Shown piece by piece: positions 38,062 through 48,337 of a DNA stretch of 64,000 nucleotides. This stretch comes from Gymnothorax reevesii. Its lineage: Eukaryota; Chordata; Actinopteri; Anguilliformes; Muraenidae. Location of the stretch: contig CM056574.1 of NCBI GenBank assembly GCA_029721435.1, positions 71,653,501 through 71,717,500 of the forward strand, read 5' to 3'. The translations under genes and the position numbers were made by a program. The notes under the pieces are model-generated. The model made no database searches and was not told the DNA's origin. It saw nothing but the letters and a program-made list of their open reading frames with translations. Each line of letters opens with the position of its first letter. Within the stretch, counting starts at the first letter, position 1.

Positions 38062-38851
38062 CACGTTGACTGCCAACTACGAGAGAACTCGTAATGGCGG
38101 GTCAGGGCCAGCGCTAGACCTGAAAATTCGGGGGCAGATATCCATCTCTTTATTGAAAACAATTAGTCCTGGCTAATTCTAGATGGTTTTCCTATATTAA
38201 CACGTTTTCCAATTCAAGAATAATTAAGTTGCAATTGAAGACACGGCTTCTCTCCCTCATGCGACAGCAAATAATGGGCAACATTCAATACAGAAAAATA
38301 ATTTAATAATAATTAATAAATTAATAATTAATTAATAATAATTTTTTTTCCAGCGAGAGCGGCATTTTAGAACTCTTCAGCGAAGGTAATTCTGGTGACA
38401 AGTAGCCTGTACATGCTTTCCTCCTTTTACATTTTCCAGTCTGACAGCTGTCGATTTTTTGCAGCAAGTTGCATGACTGCTGCAAAATCAGGTGTAGGCA
38501 CTTGCCGAAATTACCTTCATTCGCAAATGAGTTCTGAAATGCTGCTCTTGCTGGGGGAAAAAATTAACGTTGCTGAGAGCCAGTACATAGACCTAATTAT
38601 AATTCAATAATTTGCTCTTCTGAATGTTGCCCATTATTTGCTGTTAGATCGCATGAGGGAGAGAAGCCGTGTCTTCAATTGCCACTTGATTATTCTTGAC
38701 TTGGAAAATGTATTTATAAAGAAAAACCATCTAGAATTAGCCAGGATTAATTGTTATCAATAATAGGATGGGTAATTTCCCCCGAATTTTTAAGCCTAGT
38801 GCTGGCCCGGACCTGCCATTACGAGTTATCTCGCAGTTTGCAGTCAACGTG
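38062..38851. mobile_element. TTAA-flanked foldback element
   Basis: The inverted arms are about 230 bp each (38062-38290 and 38621-38851), with ends CACGTTGACTGCCAACT and its complement. TTAA flanks both sides (38058-38061 and 38852-38855), the duplication used by piggyBac and Kolobok elements; I cannot choose between them. The 330-bp spacer holds an AT-only stretch (about 38297-38349) and a further inverted repeat (38350-38554). It has no protein capacity. Confidence 0.75.
38350..38554. repeat. Inverted repeat inside the TTAA foldback
   Basis: CCAGCGAGAGCGGCATTTTAG at the left pairs with GAAATGCTGCTCTTGCTGG at the right. The arms of about 50 bp (38350-38402 and 38502-38554) are similar at most positions. 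It is a palindrome nested within a palindrome, either a separate small insertion or part of the same foldback. Confidence 0.65.
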
Positions 38852-38974
38852 TTAATGACCCATACGCTTAGGGTGCCGGTGAGTGGATAAAGGCGAGAAA
38901 GATGTATAAAGTCTGGGTCATTGTGAACATGAAAAACAACTGCATCCTGACCGCGAACTGCACCTGCATGTAAT

Positions 38975-39463
38975 TATATCCCCGAACGCCGAATTGCGTT
39001 TCGGGGATACTATGTTTTTGGTCCGGCCCCTGCGCCGCCCTACGTGTTAACGCGATAACTTCAGTAATATTTCAATTAGAAAATTCATGTTTTGCATATA
39101 ATTAAGTATCATAAAGAGGAAGAACTGATTCATTTTTGGACAATTTACAATTTCTAGATTGGCTACCAGGGGCCAAAAACTGAAAAATCACTGTTTTTAT
39201 CATATCTCTGGAAATACTAGTCCAACTGACATGAAACTATGTGCAACTGCAAGGTCATGACCTCACAATGTGTCACATGATGACATCATACCTGTATGGT
39301 TCAATTTTGCCACCAGGTGGCACTTTGTGAGGGAAAATTTCCATTTTGGCCATATCTTCTGAACCGTTTGTCCGATTGACCTGAAATTAAGTCCAAATGA
39401 AAGTCTATTCAAGGTCTATTCAAGGATTGGGGAACTGGAGGATTGGGGGCATTCGGGGATATA
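38975..39463. repeat. Hairpin-ended repeat, possible small DNA transposon
   Basis: It starts TATATCCCCGAACGCC and ends GGCATTCGGGGATATA, an inverted pair about 490 bp apart. The left end is itself a hairpin (ATCCCCGAA ... TTTCGGGGAT, about 38978-39009). Flanking duplications are not evident, so the boundaries are tentative. The interior has no gene. Confidence 0.5.
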
Positions 39464-40214
39464 CCCCAAGCCGTCACCTCCGACGGCATAAGCCTAGTTT
39501 AGAATAATATAACTTTACAGATTAATTTTAGCTTCCTTTGTACACTCTTGTATTTTTCCCCCCCCCTCAGATCACTATTTTTTTTGAGCTACTGTAACGA
39601 TGAAATATCCCCACTGTGGAATCAATATGTTTCTTATCTTTCCATTGCTATGTAACCTCGTCTTCAGTCACTGTTGTCATTGGAGTAAACATTTCACAGC
39701 TCATTTGCTGCAATAATACAGCTGTGCCTGCGGCATATCTAGCTTTATCACTATTCAAACCAATGAGTCTAACTTATTATATTGCTCGAAATTAATATCA
39801 ATGTTCTTTTTTTCTCTCAGCTTGGGGTCATGCTGTAGGCATGCTGCAGCAGTGATACTCAAAGTCTGTAAAACTTGCGCATTTTGTTATTCTTATCGAA
39901 ACGGTTTGTGCAACCAACAGCACAACAAGACATGGTCGCGGCTCTTCCAGCTCTCTTTCTGCAGTCAACATGCGCAGTAGAGCGGAGTGACGCTTGTTGT
40001 GACGTAGACTGATAATCCCTCTATAAATTCTAAACTGGATGGCCATATTTGGCAATATGCCACTATAGTCAGTATTTATAGCGAAGGATAAAGGTTACTG
40101 ATTATGACCAACAAGCTGCTACAGTTTGATATCTTTGGGAACATAAGTTAACTGAAAATAAAAATAGCTGCCTAACTATAAGTAATATACACCAAAAAAA
40201 AACTGCATCAGGAG

Positions 40215-40830
40215 AAAAAAAAAACCTGAAAAATAATGGTGTTTCTCTGCAGAACTTTTAGTGCTATCAGTTTATTGAAGGTGTTGGATCATTATAAATC
40301 AGGAAATACCTGAAAAATAATGGTGTTTCTCTGCAGATCTTGTGCGATCACTTTATTGAAGGTGTTTGATCATTATAATTCAGAAAATACCTGAAAAATA
40401 ACTGTTTCTCAGCAGAACTTTTAGTGCTATCACTTTATTGAAGGTGTTATACCTGAAAAATAATGGTGTTTCTCTGCAGAACCTTTCGTGCTATCACTTT
40501 ATTGAAAGTGTTTCACTGTAAAAATTCAGGAAATCACTGTAAAATGACAGTGCTTCTCTGCATAAAATTTAGTGCTACCGCTTAATTCAAGGTGTTTTCT
40601 TGTAATAATTCAAGAAATAACAGTTAAAAAACAGTATTTCTCTGCAGATTTTGTTGTGTTATCACTTTATTGAAGGTGTTGTATATGAATAATTCAGGAG
40701 AAATCTGTGAAATAACAGAGTTTTTCTGCAAAACTATTGAAGTAATCACTTAATTGAAGGTCTTTGATCATGATAATTGACCAAAAACTTGTAAAATAAC
40801 AGTGTTTTCCAGTACTCCCTTTAATGACAA
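40215..40830 (+). repeat. Degenerate 80-90 bp subterminal tandem repeats
   Basis: About seven copies share GTGTTTCTCTGCAGAAC, CACTTTATTGAAGGTGTT and CCTGAAAAATAA words. The TTTCTCTGC motif begins near 40241, 40324, 40404, 40468, 40552, 40636 and 40730. They lie just inside the right end of the CACTA-like element, where such elements often carry transposase-binding repeats; that role is inference. Confidence 0.7.
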
Positions 40831-40959
40831 TATATGTAAATTTATTGTTTTTATTCTTTATTTGATTTAGAATATTTTACTTTAATTTTAAGGTTTTTGT
40901 TTGGCAGCCATTGCTGCCAGTCATTTACCGTTTTTTAACATTTTTTTTTTTTTACAGTG

Positions 40960-42036
40960 CAGTTAGTTCATAGACAATACATTAAACAAACACGGGGAAC
41001 CCCAAGCCATTGGTCAACAGTCACTAGAACACAAACTAACAGGGGCCTGTCTTCTTCAATACCACACGTGGGAAAAGCATGAACCTTAAACATACACACT
41101 AAGAGTTCATTATCTCAGCACTGCAAAAGCACCATTTGGGTACATTCAAAAAGATTCACACAGCACAGCACCATACCTTATAAATCAGGGGTGAAGTAAT
41201 TTTAGTGAAAGAAAACAGCCAACCTGTCACACTCTAAGCTTAGGGCTCACCAGTACCAAGGCTATTGGGTATTACTAAGGAAAAGGGGAATACCAATGTC
41301 ATAAAAATAAAAACAAAAAGAAAATCCTCTAACCTGTGGCTCACAATATATAAAATATATTATATACAATATACAAAAAATGTTCAATCTAAAAGCAGCA
41401 CCTGTGCAATCAATCACAGAGAACAACAGCCGACTACTAGGTAGCTTGTATGCTTCAATACGCCTCTTTAAAAAAAACAAAGCAAAAGAGAAAATTAAGT
41501 GTTTGCCACCACAGCGAATTTCACATTAAAAACAAACTTTAAAAAGGATTGGCAGCAGATATTAAACATATGCCACTGAAGGCGATTCAGCAAAAAAACA
41601 AAAACAGCTTTATATTAGCATTTGTGCTCGTAACAATAACATTTCCCAGCAGCCTCCCTCCTTCCGCTAAGGTACCCGAACAGCCCTTTCCACGCTAAAT
41701 GTTGAAAAAAATTAAAACGTACCTTTGGCGACTAAACCGCTACACCAGGGGAACGATGCACCCGGCAACTACACACTGCCAGCAACCACCACGGCTAGCG
41801 AACCACTTCTTCTCCACTCGCTGTAACATATAACACGGTCACAGCCCCGCAATCAGGAAGACGGCTCAATATGATCCCGCCGGTATCCACTCAATACACC
41901 CCGCCCGAACCGAAGGAAGAGTCGCTTGGTGCGCTTAAAACTCCCAGAAAACTGCAGTGAGAAAAAAAAAAAACCATTCCACACTTACCGCGCAGCAAGG
42001 CCAACAGCTCCCTACACAATCAGTCCCCCGGCTACA
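40960..42036 (-). repeat. Gypsy 3' LTR, main part
   Basis: 1077 bp matching 47635-48337 plus 54653-55206 of the other LTR, ending GGCTACA against the polypurine tract. It lacks about 140 bp present at about 55040-55170 of the right LTR; the break lies between GCGCAGCAA and GGCCAACAGC, so a deletion between short GCAA repeats is likely. A short segment near 41345-41375 differs from the right LTR (ATATATAAAATATATT here). It shows no gene. Confidence 0.9.
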
Positions 42037-42053
42037 ATCCACCCCCTCCAAAA
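42037..42053 (-). other. Gypsy polypurine tract
   Basis: On the minus strand this reads TTTTGGAGGGGGTGGAT directly before the 3' LTR start TGTAGCC. Position and purine content fit the plus-strand primer for reverse transcription. Confidence 0.75.
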
Positions 42054-42077
42054 GAATCGACGACCCGACGATGACGC

Positions 42078-43111
42078 TCAGGCCCTATATTCTTCCCCTT
42101 TTGTGCTTGGTGGTTCATTGCTCCTGGCGGCCACCGCTCGGGGGAGATGATGCGGATTAGAATGCCAACCTGCTGTGGCTCTTCTTGAACGCCACAAGGA
42201 TGGGGTCATGTCTTTGGATCTTGTGTCCCTTTCCACAAGAGCTTCACCAGTAAGAGGGGTACTAGGTGGTATGGGCATAACTTGAGGCTCCTCCCCACTG
42301 TACCAGACCAGCATATCCCCAGTGTCATCCTCCTCAAAAATTGGAGATTCACTTGATAGCCTAGCTCCACTGTTCGACACAGTGTCGTCTTCTCCGCTTT
42401 CCGGAGGTACACTGGGTGGCCCAGCTCTGTAGGTTGCCATGGTGTCATGATCCACTTTGGGTCGTAACCCATCAGGGACGGCCCACATCTCCGACCGATG
42501 CACCTGCAGGACTGGTCCACCCCCTATTACCGGAACCACTATGTAGACCGACTTGCTCCCGCGGGGCCACAGACCACTTGGAAGGCTGAGGGATTCCAAT
42601 GATCTTGGATCTTATTTCTTCCTGATACATGGTTTCGCAAATAAACAAACTCCCCTTCCTCAAATCCAGCATCATTTATGTGATCGTTGTGGTTCTGGTT
42701 ACGCCTTCAAGCCAGCTCCTCTGATCTCTGCTTGGCATGCTCATGAGTCATTCTGATGCTTGGCTGGTGCTTCTGAACCCGCTCTTCCAGGAGCTGGTCA
42801 TTTGGTGCAGCCTCTCCAGTCCCGATCAGGAAGTCCACTGGCAACCGAGGATGGTGTCCAAATATCAGGTTGTATGGGGTATATCCAATGGTTTGATGGG
42901 GGGTGGTGTCATAGGCGAAGGTCAGCTGGGGAAGGTGTTGTGGCCAGCACCGCTTTTCCACTACTGGCAGTGTGCGCAGAAGATCGTGTAAGGTACGGTT
43001 GAATCGTTCACACTGTCCATTGCCTTGGGGATGGTATGGTGTGGTCCGACTCTTCTGGATCCCGTACATTTGGCTCAGCTGCTGGACCAGCAGGCTCTCA
43101 AAGTTTCGCCC
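42078..43111 (-). pseudogene. pol: Gypsy integrase, C-terminal half (broken)
   Basis: The frame continues the integrase core after the stop at 43112-43114. The text PYHPQGNGQCERFNRTLHDLL carries the catalytic glutamate (codon 43007-43009) of the D,D-35-E triad. The frame is then stopped by TGA at 42707-42709, continues in frame as FVYLRNHV and QDHWNPSAFQVV, and shifts frame at about 42560-42600. In the new frame VYIVVPVIGGGPVLQVHRSEMW looks like the GPY/F-type C-terminal module of Ty3/gypsy integrases. The last stretch to 42078 is a serine/proline/acid-rich tail without a known domain. I see no chromodomain and no envelope gene after it. Confidence 0.82.
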
Positions 43112-44236
43112 TTAGTCTGAGTGTATGTGGGCTGGGGGCCCAAACCGAAAGAACCATTGCTGCACCAATGCCCGGGCCACAGTTGGTGCCTTCTGGTCCT
43201 TAGTGGGGATGGCTTGTGAGTACTTAGTAAAAATATCCGTGAGAATTAGAACATTCTCTCTTCCGTCACTAGCTGGCTCCAATACAGTAAAATCGATTGC
43301 AAGGATCTCATTAGGTTGCGTGGCTTGCATTGTGCCCCAGTACGTGCGGACCTTAGGTTGAACTGCCTTGCCCAACACACATCGCTGGCACTGCTGGCAC
43401 CACCGTTCCATGTCCTTCGTCATATTTGGCCAGAAACATCGGCTTCGTAGCAGTTGGAGTGTCCTCTCCGTGCCCTGGTGCCCCTGTCTGTCATGTACAC
43501 TCTGCAGAACTTCTTTTTGTAAACACTGGGGCAACAGCAGTTGGACAGTCTCTGGACCCCCGCCAGGAGCGTGGACAATGCGGTACAGCACCCCATCCTG
43601 TTCAGTCAGGCGGTCCCACTGCCAAACTAGCGCTCGGCTAGCCTTGGACAGAGATCCTCGTTCCCCTGCCTCTGGCCGTCGCCCAGCCTGGTAGTACTTT
43701 CGCAGAGGACCAATGACTGGGTCTGTCTCCTGCAACAGGCGGAGATCCTGGGATGTGCGTCCTGGTAAAGCGACTACTTCTTCACACTGTCCTCTCGTGA
43801 AAGGCTCTTGAGCAACGTCAGCCAGCGCCCCCAGCACTGGGACCTCTGTCCCATAAGCAAACCGTTCCAGGTATTGACGGGACAGAGCGTCAGCATTTTG
43901 ATTCGATTTCCCTGGTCGGTGCTTGATGCTGAAATTAAACGACGCCAATTGAGAGGCCGATCGCTGTTCAGTTGCACCCAATTTAGCAGTTTGCAGATGA
44001 CTGAGGGGATTGTTATCAGTGAGAATAGTAAAATGGTTACCAAGCAGATATTCCCGAAATTTTTCCGTCACTGCCCACTTAACTGCAAGCAACTCGAGCT
44101 TCATGGAGCTATAATTATTCATATTTCTTTCTGAAGCCCTAAGACCCCTACTGGCATACGCTACTGGACGAACCTTACCCTCATGCTCCTGTGAAAGGAT
44201 TGCACCAAGACCCCCATGGCTGGCATCTACCTCCAA
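43112..44236 (-). pseudogene. pol: Gypsy RNase H and integrase N-terminal half (broken)
   Basis: 374 codons, bounded by stops at 44279-44281 and 43112-43114. The RNase H domain (residues 1-120) has its four acidic residues: D4 in EVDAS, E48 in KLELLAVKW, D74 in LTDNNPL and D116 in NADALSR. The integrase zinc-binding motif follows with H248, H253, C280 and C283 (HDRQGH ... CQQC). The core then gives D315 in AIDFTVL and D374 in HIHSD, immediately before the stop. The RNase H follows the reverse transcriptase in the same frame, so only nonsense codons separate them. In an intact element this would integrate the cDNA; here it is interrupted. Confidence 0.9.
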
Positions 44237-44368
44237 GATGAAGGGTTTTTTGAAATCAGCATATGCCAGAACCGGAGCCTATGTGAGTCTTTCCTTTAGG
44301 GACAGGAATGCTTGCTCACAAGCTTCATCCCATGCAGTTTCCAGAGGGACCGGAGGAGTCTTCCCCTT

Positions 44369-46237
44369 TCAGCGTGGCCCACTGAGCTTCCCTACCAGAT
44401 GATGAAGGGGGGCGGCAATTTTTGAAAACCCTTCAACGAATCGACGATAGTAGCTCGCGAAGCCAAGGAAGGATCGTAGCTCTGCCAAATGCACAGGAAG
44501 TTTCCACTCCTTAACCACCTCAATTTTAGCTGGGTCTGTCGACACTCCCTCAGCAGACACTACATGCCCCAGGCAGCTAACCTGATGCTGGAAGAAGTGA
44601 CATTTTGAGAGTTTAACCTTCAGCCCCTGCTGTTGAAGTCGAGCAAAGACCTCCCCTAATCTTTCGAGATGCTGTTCCACAGTGTAAGAAAAGACAATCA
44701 CATCGTCTAGATACAATAAAATGGACTGATATCTACAATCCCCGAACATGCGCTTCATCAAGCGTTGAAATGTCCCCGGAGCATTACAAAGACTAAAAGG
44801 CATTCTATTAAACTCGAATAAACCAAACGGTGTACAGAAAGCAGTTTTTGGTTTGTCACGCTCAGCTACAGGAACTTGATTATATCCACTTGCGCGATCT
44901 AAAGTGGAGAACCACCTCGCCCCAGACAACGCATCCAAAGACTCTTCAATGCGGGGCAAGGGATATGAATCCCGACGGGTCTTAGCATTCAGCTGTCTAT
45001 AATCAACGCAGAGGCGGAGACTCCCATCCTTCTTGGTGACGAGGACGATAGAGGAAGAGTACGGGCTGCTACTTTCCCTGATCACTTGATTATCCAACAG
45101 CTGTTGAATATGTAACTTCACTGTCTCATACTGGGAAGGTGGAATTCTTCGATAAGGCTGACGGACAGGAACATCGTCCAATAAGGGGATTTCTTGGGTG
45201 ACCAAGGATGTGCACCCCAAGTCTCTATCGCCTCGGGAAAAGATGCGACTATACTGAGCAAAAAGAGCCTGAGCCTGAGCCTGAGAAACTTGCTGCCGTG
45301 ACAGCCCTGGGAGGTCAGGTATAACAAATTCAGATATCTTTGGGCACTCAGCAGTCTCTTGCGTGAAAACATAGGCTTGGCAATCTTCCCAAGAAGGATC
45401 AACAGAAATGGAGGTAGTTGCCCCCCCTAATGACGCCACCACCACTTGCACCGTGCCAATGGCACTACGGGGGGGAAGCCACACGTCCATGCTACTAACG
45501 TTGACCACAGGGGCACACAGCAGACCTTTCTTGGCTACCTCGAGTGTGGGGGATACTACCAAACCTTCAGGCAGGGATTCATCATCAAAGCCCAATGGCT
45601 CAAGCAGGAACTCTGCAAACTCGAGGTGGGGACAGGTCACTGGGACCATAGTAAGAGCCCCTGCTTCCAAACGAACTGGGACTTTTCCATGAAATTTCAC
45701 TATGAAGGGCTTCGGGGCATTAACAATCGCATTAACCTTCTCGCAATATCTTAATGCACGCAGGGCCGCGGGAGTCACCGATCTCACTGGAGGAGAGTGG
45801 AAGAGCCAAGAACCATGCCGTTGAAACAGGACCTGGTAGCACTCCCCCAGCACATTCATCCCAAGTATACCTGGCGCTATGGCTTTACGGTCTTTGATAC
45901 TGACATTCTGTGGATCTCTGACTACAAGGACCCCCCGCCGTGGAATACACTGTCCTAGCACCACCACATCCAGTTCAATATACCCAATATAAGGGATGTC
46001 TAACCCATTAACAGCCTTGAAGCCTAACCATTTACAATCTTTTTTCTGCAGGTGATGGAAATGTTCTTGAAAGAAACTCTCTGTTATAGTAGTCACCACT
46101 GACCCAGTAGCGATCAGGCAAGAAACTGTCACCCCTCCCATCAACACAGGCAATACAGGGCTAGATCTAACTAGCTTATCATAAGAACGAGAAAGTAACG
46201 AGCCAATGCCCTCTCCTCCCAGCGTGTGGCTCTGCAC
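44369..46237 (-). pseudogene. pol: Gypsy protease and reverse transcriptase (broken, protease active site lost)
   Basis: 622 codons; the first triplet is GTG, so this marks an open frame and not a true start, and the frame reads on upstream through two TAG codons (46241-46243 and 46337-46339). Residues 27-110 look like a retroviral-type aspartic protease, but the catalytic triad reads A43-T44-G45 (codons about 46103-46111), with alanine in place of aspartate. The reverse transcriptase follows: VTKKDGSLRLCVDYRQLN, then FSTLDRASGYNQV and the polymerase motif YLDD at residues 509-512 (44702-44713), so its catalytic residues are present. It ends with TGA at 44369-44371, and a further TAG lies at 44279-44281. 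This would have been the cDNA polymerase. Confidence 0.93.
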
Positions 46238-46339
46238 GCTCTAGTTTTCCAACTGACAAGCAGGTACATCATGGCTAGTGGGGTGGTCAGACAACAACTG
46301 GGGGGCAGGTCTACTATTACGAGCAGGGAGGGATACCTA

Positions 46340-47328
46340 GCAGTAGCGGGCGATGTGTCCTGGCTTATCGCACCGAAGGCAAATGGGCTGTCCATCAGGT
46401 GTCCGTTTAAAATGGCCACCCCTAAGAGGCGGGGGGCTTGCGGTTTACCACTGGCCTGCCCTAGCTGCCTAACAAGCATTTCCAATTAGGTCTGTTGCTT
46501 CAAGACCAAGTCTTTCAACTCTGCGAACTCTGTGGATGGGGTAACTGCAGCTGTACACTGCGATACGACTTGTACTTCACTATTCCGACTGGGGACACGG
46601 TGGCTACGGTCTCGATTAGTTTGCCCCTCCTCTACCCACCTAATGGCTTCTTTCCGCACATCTAGGAGAGATAACCCCCCATTTTCACGTACCAGTCTCT
46701 TGAGTTCCCTGCGTAGCATGGGGTCACAAACATTCTCGCAAAACTGGTCCCTCAACACAATACCTGGGTTACTCAAGGAATCACTTTTTGCCTGTGTTAC
46801 CTTATCCATCAGTGCCATTAATGCATGAGAAAACTCAAACAAACTTTCGTGCTCCCATTGCTTCCTATCAAAGAAGCGTTGCTGCCAGTGTACATAAGAC
46901 TTTGGACAACCATATACCTCTTTCAGGACCTCAATTATCATTTCAGGATTTTCACGAATTGTAGTAGGTCGGTACTTGATTTCATTACGGGCCTCACCTT
47001 CTAAATGATCAAACAAGAACAAGGCTTTATCAAAATCTGACATGTACCGTAACCTTATACAGCTTTGCGCTTCCTCAACCCATTCTTCAACTGACAGAGA
47101 CCCTGCAGTTGCAGAGCCAGAAAACTTGGGGCACCGCCGCTCCCGAGGTAGATAAAGGGCTTGGTCCTGTCTCACAGGCTGAATATTACTCCCACTTGCT
47201 GAATGAGTGTTACTTCTACCATCACTGCCGATACCTCTTGACAGCCTCTCATTTTCTGCCTGGAGCTGTTCCAGACATTGTCGCAGTCTTTCCAGCTCTG
47301 AGGCAGTCCCCTCCTTGGCGGTGTTCAT
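46340..47328 (-). pseudogene. gag: Gypsy Gag with CCHC zinc knuckle (broken)
   Basis: From the ATG at 47326-47328 the frame is open for 280 codons to a TAA at 46486-46488. An upstream GTG-led extension exists but ATG is the likelier start. Residues 8-30 (ELERLRQCLEQLQAENERL) predict a coiled coil. Residues 66-240 resemble a Ty3/gypsy capsid domain: EEWVEEAQ, FLFDHLEGEARNEI, WQQRFFDRKQ and SLFEFSHALMALMD. After the stop and a frameshift near the six-base G run at 46431-46436, the zinc knuckle CLRCDKPGHIARYC (C-x2-C-x4-H-x4-C, 46340-46381) appears in the pol frame, followed at once by TAG. Gag would form the particle and package RNA. Both breaks prevent a full product. Confidence 0.88.
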
Positions 47329-47431
47329 CTCGTTGCCAGCTGTTGTTCTCTTTACACACACACGCACTCACCAGGCTGCACAGGCACTGCTTAACTTGCC
47401 CAAAGCAGCGACACACGGTTTTAAAAAAGCT

Positions 47432-47449
47432 ATCCTGCCGATTACGCCA
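47432..47449 (-). other. Gypsy primer-binding site, probably tRNA-Ser
   Basis: The minus-strand sequence TGGCGTAATCGGCAGGAT begins three bases inside the 5' LTR end. It is complementary to a tRNA 3' end ending ATCCTGCCGATTACG-CCA, which from memory fits the acceptor and T-arm of vertebrate tRNA-Ser with one mismatch. The gag leader between this site and the ATG is about 100 bp. Confidence 0.6.
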
Positions 47450-47452
47450 ATT

Positions 47453-48337
47453 TGTGGCCCCCCCCGCTCCCGGATGGCCCCAACAACGAATTACGCCACC
47501 CCTTGAGCCAAACTCAAGAGCAATGGGAACTCTACCCCAATAACAGGCCAACACTGATTCTTGTTTTTTTAAAAATATAAAAATACAATTTTTATTGTTA
47601 CGCCCATTTAAAATCAGGTGTGCTTGGGTTGTCAGTTAGTTCATAGACAATACATTAAACAAACACGGGGAACCCCAAGCCATTGGTCAACAGTCACGAG
47701 AACACAAACTAACAGGGGCCTGTCTTGTTCAGTACCACACGTGGGAAAAGCATGAACCTTAAACATACACACGAAGAGTTCATTATCTCAGCACTGCAAA
47801 AGCACCATTTGGGTACATTCAAAAAGATTCACACAGCACAGCACCATACCTTATAAATCAGGTGTGAAGTAATTTTAGTGAAAGAAAACAGCCAACCTGT
47901 CACACTCTAAGCTTAGGGCTCACCAGTACCAAGGCTATTGGGTATTACTAAGGAAAAGGGGAATACCAATGTCATAAAAATAAAAACAAAAAGAAAACCC
48001 TCTAACCTGTGGCTCACAATATCCTCCTAACCAGAGATATGACTAGCCTCCCCAGGCTAGAGGGGAGAGAGAGAGAAAAAAAAAAAAGAACAAACAACAA
48101 AAAATGTTCAATCTAAAAGCAGCACCTGTGCAATCAATCACAGAGAACAACAGCCGACTACTAGGTAGCTTGTATGCCTCAATACACCTCTTTAAAAAAA
48201 ACAAAGCAAAAGAGACAATTAAGTGTTTGCCACCACAGCGAATTTCACATTAAAAACAAACTTTAAAAAGGATTGGCAGCAGATATTAAACATATGCCAC
48301 TGAAGGCGATTCAGCAAAAAAACAAAAACAGCTTTAT
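47453..48337 (-). repeat. Gypsy 5' LTR, first part
   Basis: Starts TGTGGCCCC and matches the left LTR (32587-32743 plus 40960 onward). A candidate AATAAA lies on the minus strand at 47591-47596. A short unique stretch (about 48020-48100, with TCCCCAGGCTAGAGGGG and a GA/A run) replaces the AT-rich stretch of the left LTR. It is interrupted at 48337 by the 6.3-kb repeat element. Confidence 0.9.

Larger units (their letters stand above)
32744..40959. mobile_element. CACTA (EnSpm)-like element inside the gypsy 3' LTR
   Basis: An 8.2-kb block interrupts the left LTR; the right LTR reads GGGTTGTCAGTTAG across the same point. The ends are CACTCTAAAAAAAA and, in reverse, CACTGTAAAAAAAA. Similarity continues for about 42 bp through ACGGGAAATGACT and ACGGTAAATGACT. 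CACT[A/G] ends and subterminal repeats (40215-40830) fit CACTA/EnSpm elements. No clean 3-bp duplication is seen: two target bases (GT) appear lost. I see no transposase. It holds four exon-like segments (35770-37546), a TTAA foldback (38062-38851) and a smaller hairpin-ended repeat (38975-39463). Confidence 0.65.

Noticed and set aside
32744..40959. Clean 3-bp target duplication for the CACTA-like element
   Set aside because: The flanks read GTT on the left and CAG on the right, and two bases of the target are missing compared with the other LTR, so I do not claim one.
42078..42599. Envelope gene after pol
   Set aside because: The frame downstream of integrase has no signal peptide, transmembrane segment or glycoprotein features; it is the integrase C-terminus and tail.
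43125..47543. Plus-strand frames across the gypsy internal region (for example 43368-43694, 45408-45692, 47109-47543)
   Set aside because: They are shadows antisense to gag and pol and have no domain similarity that I can recognise.
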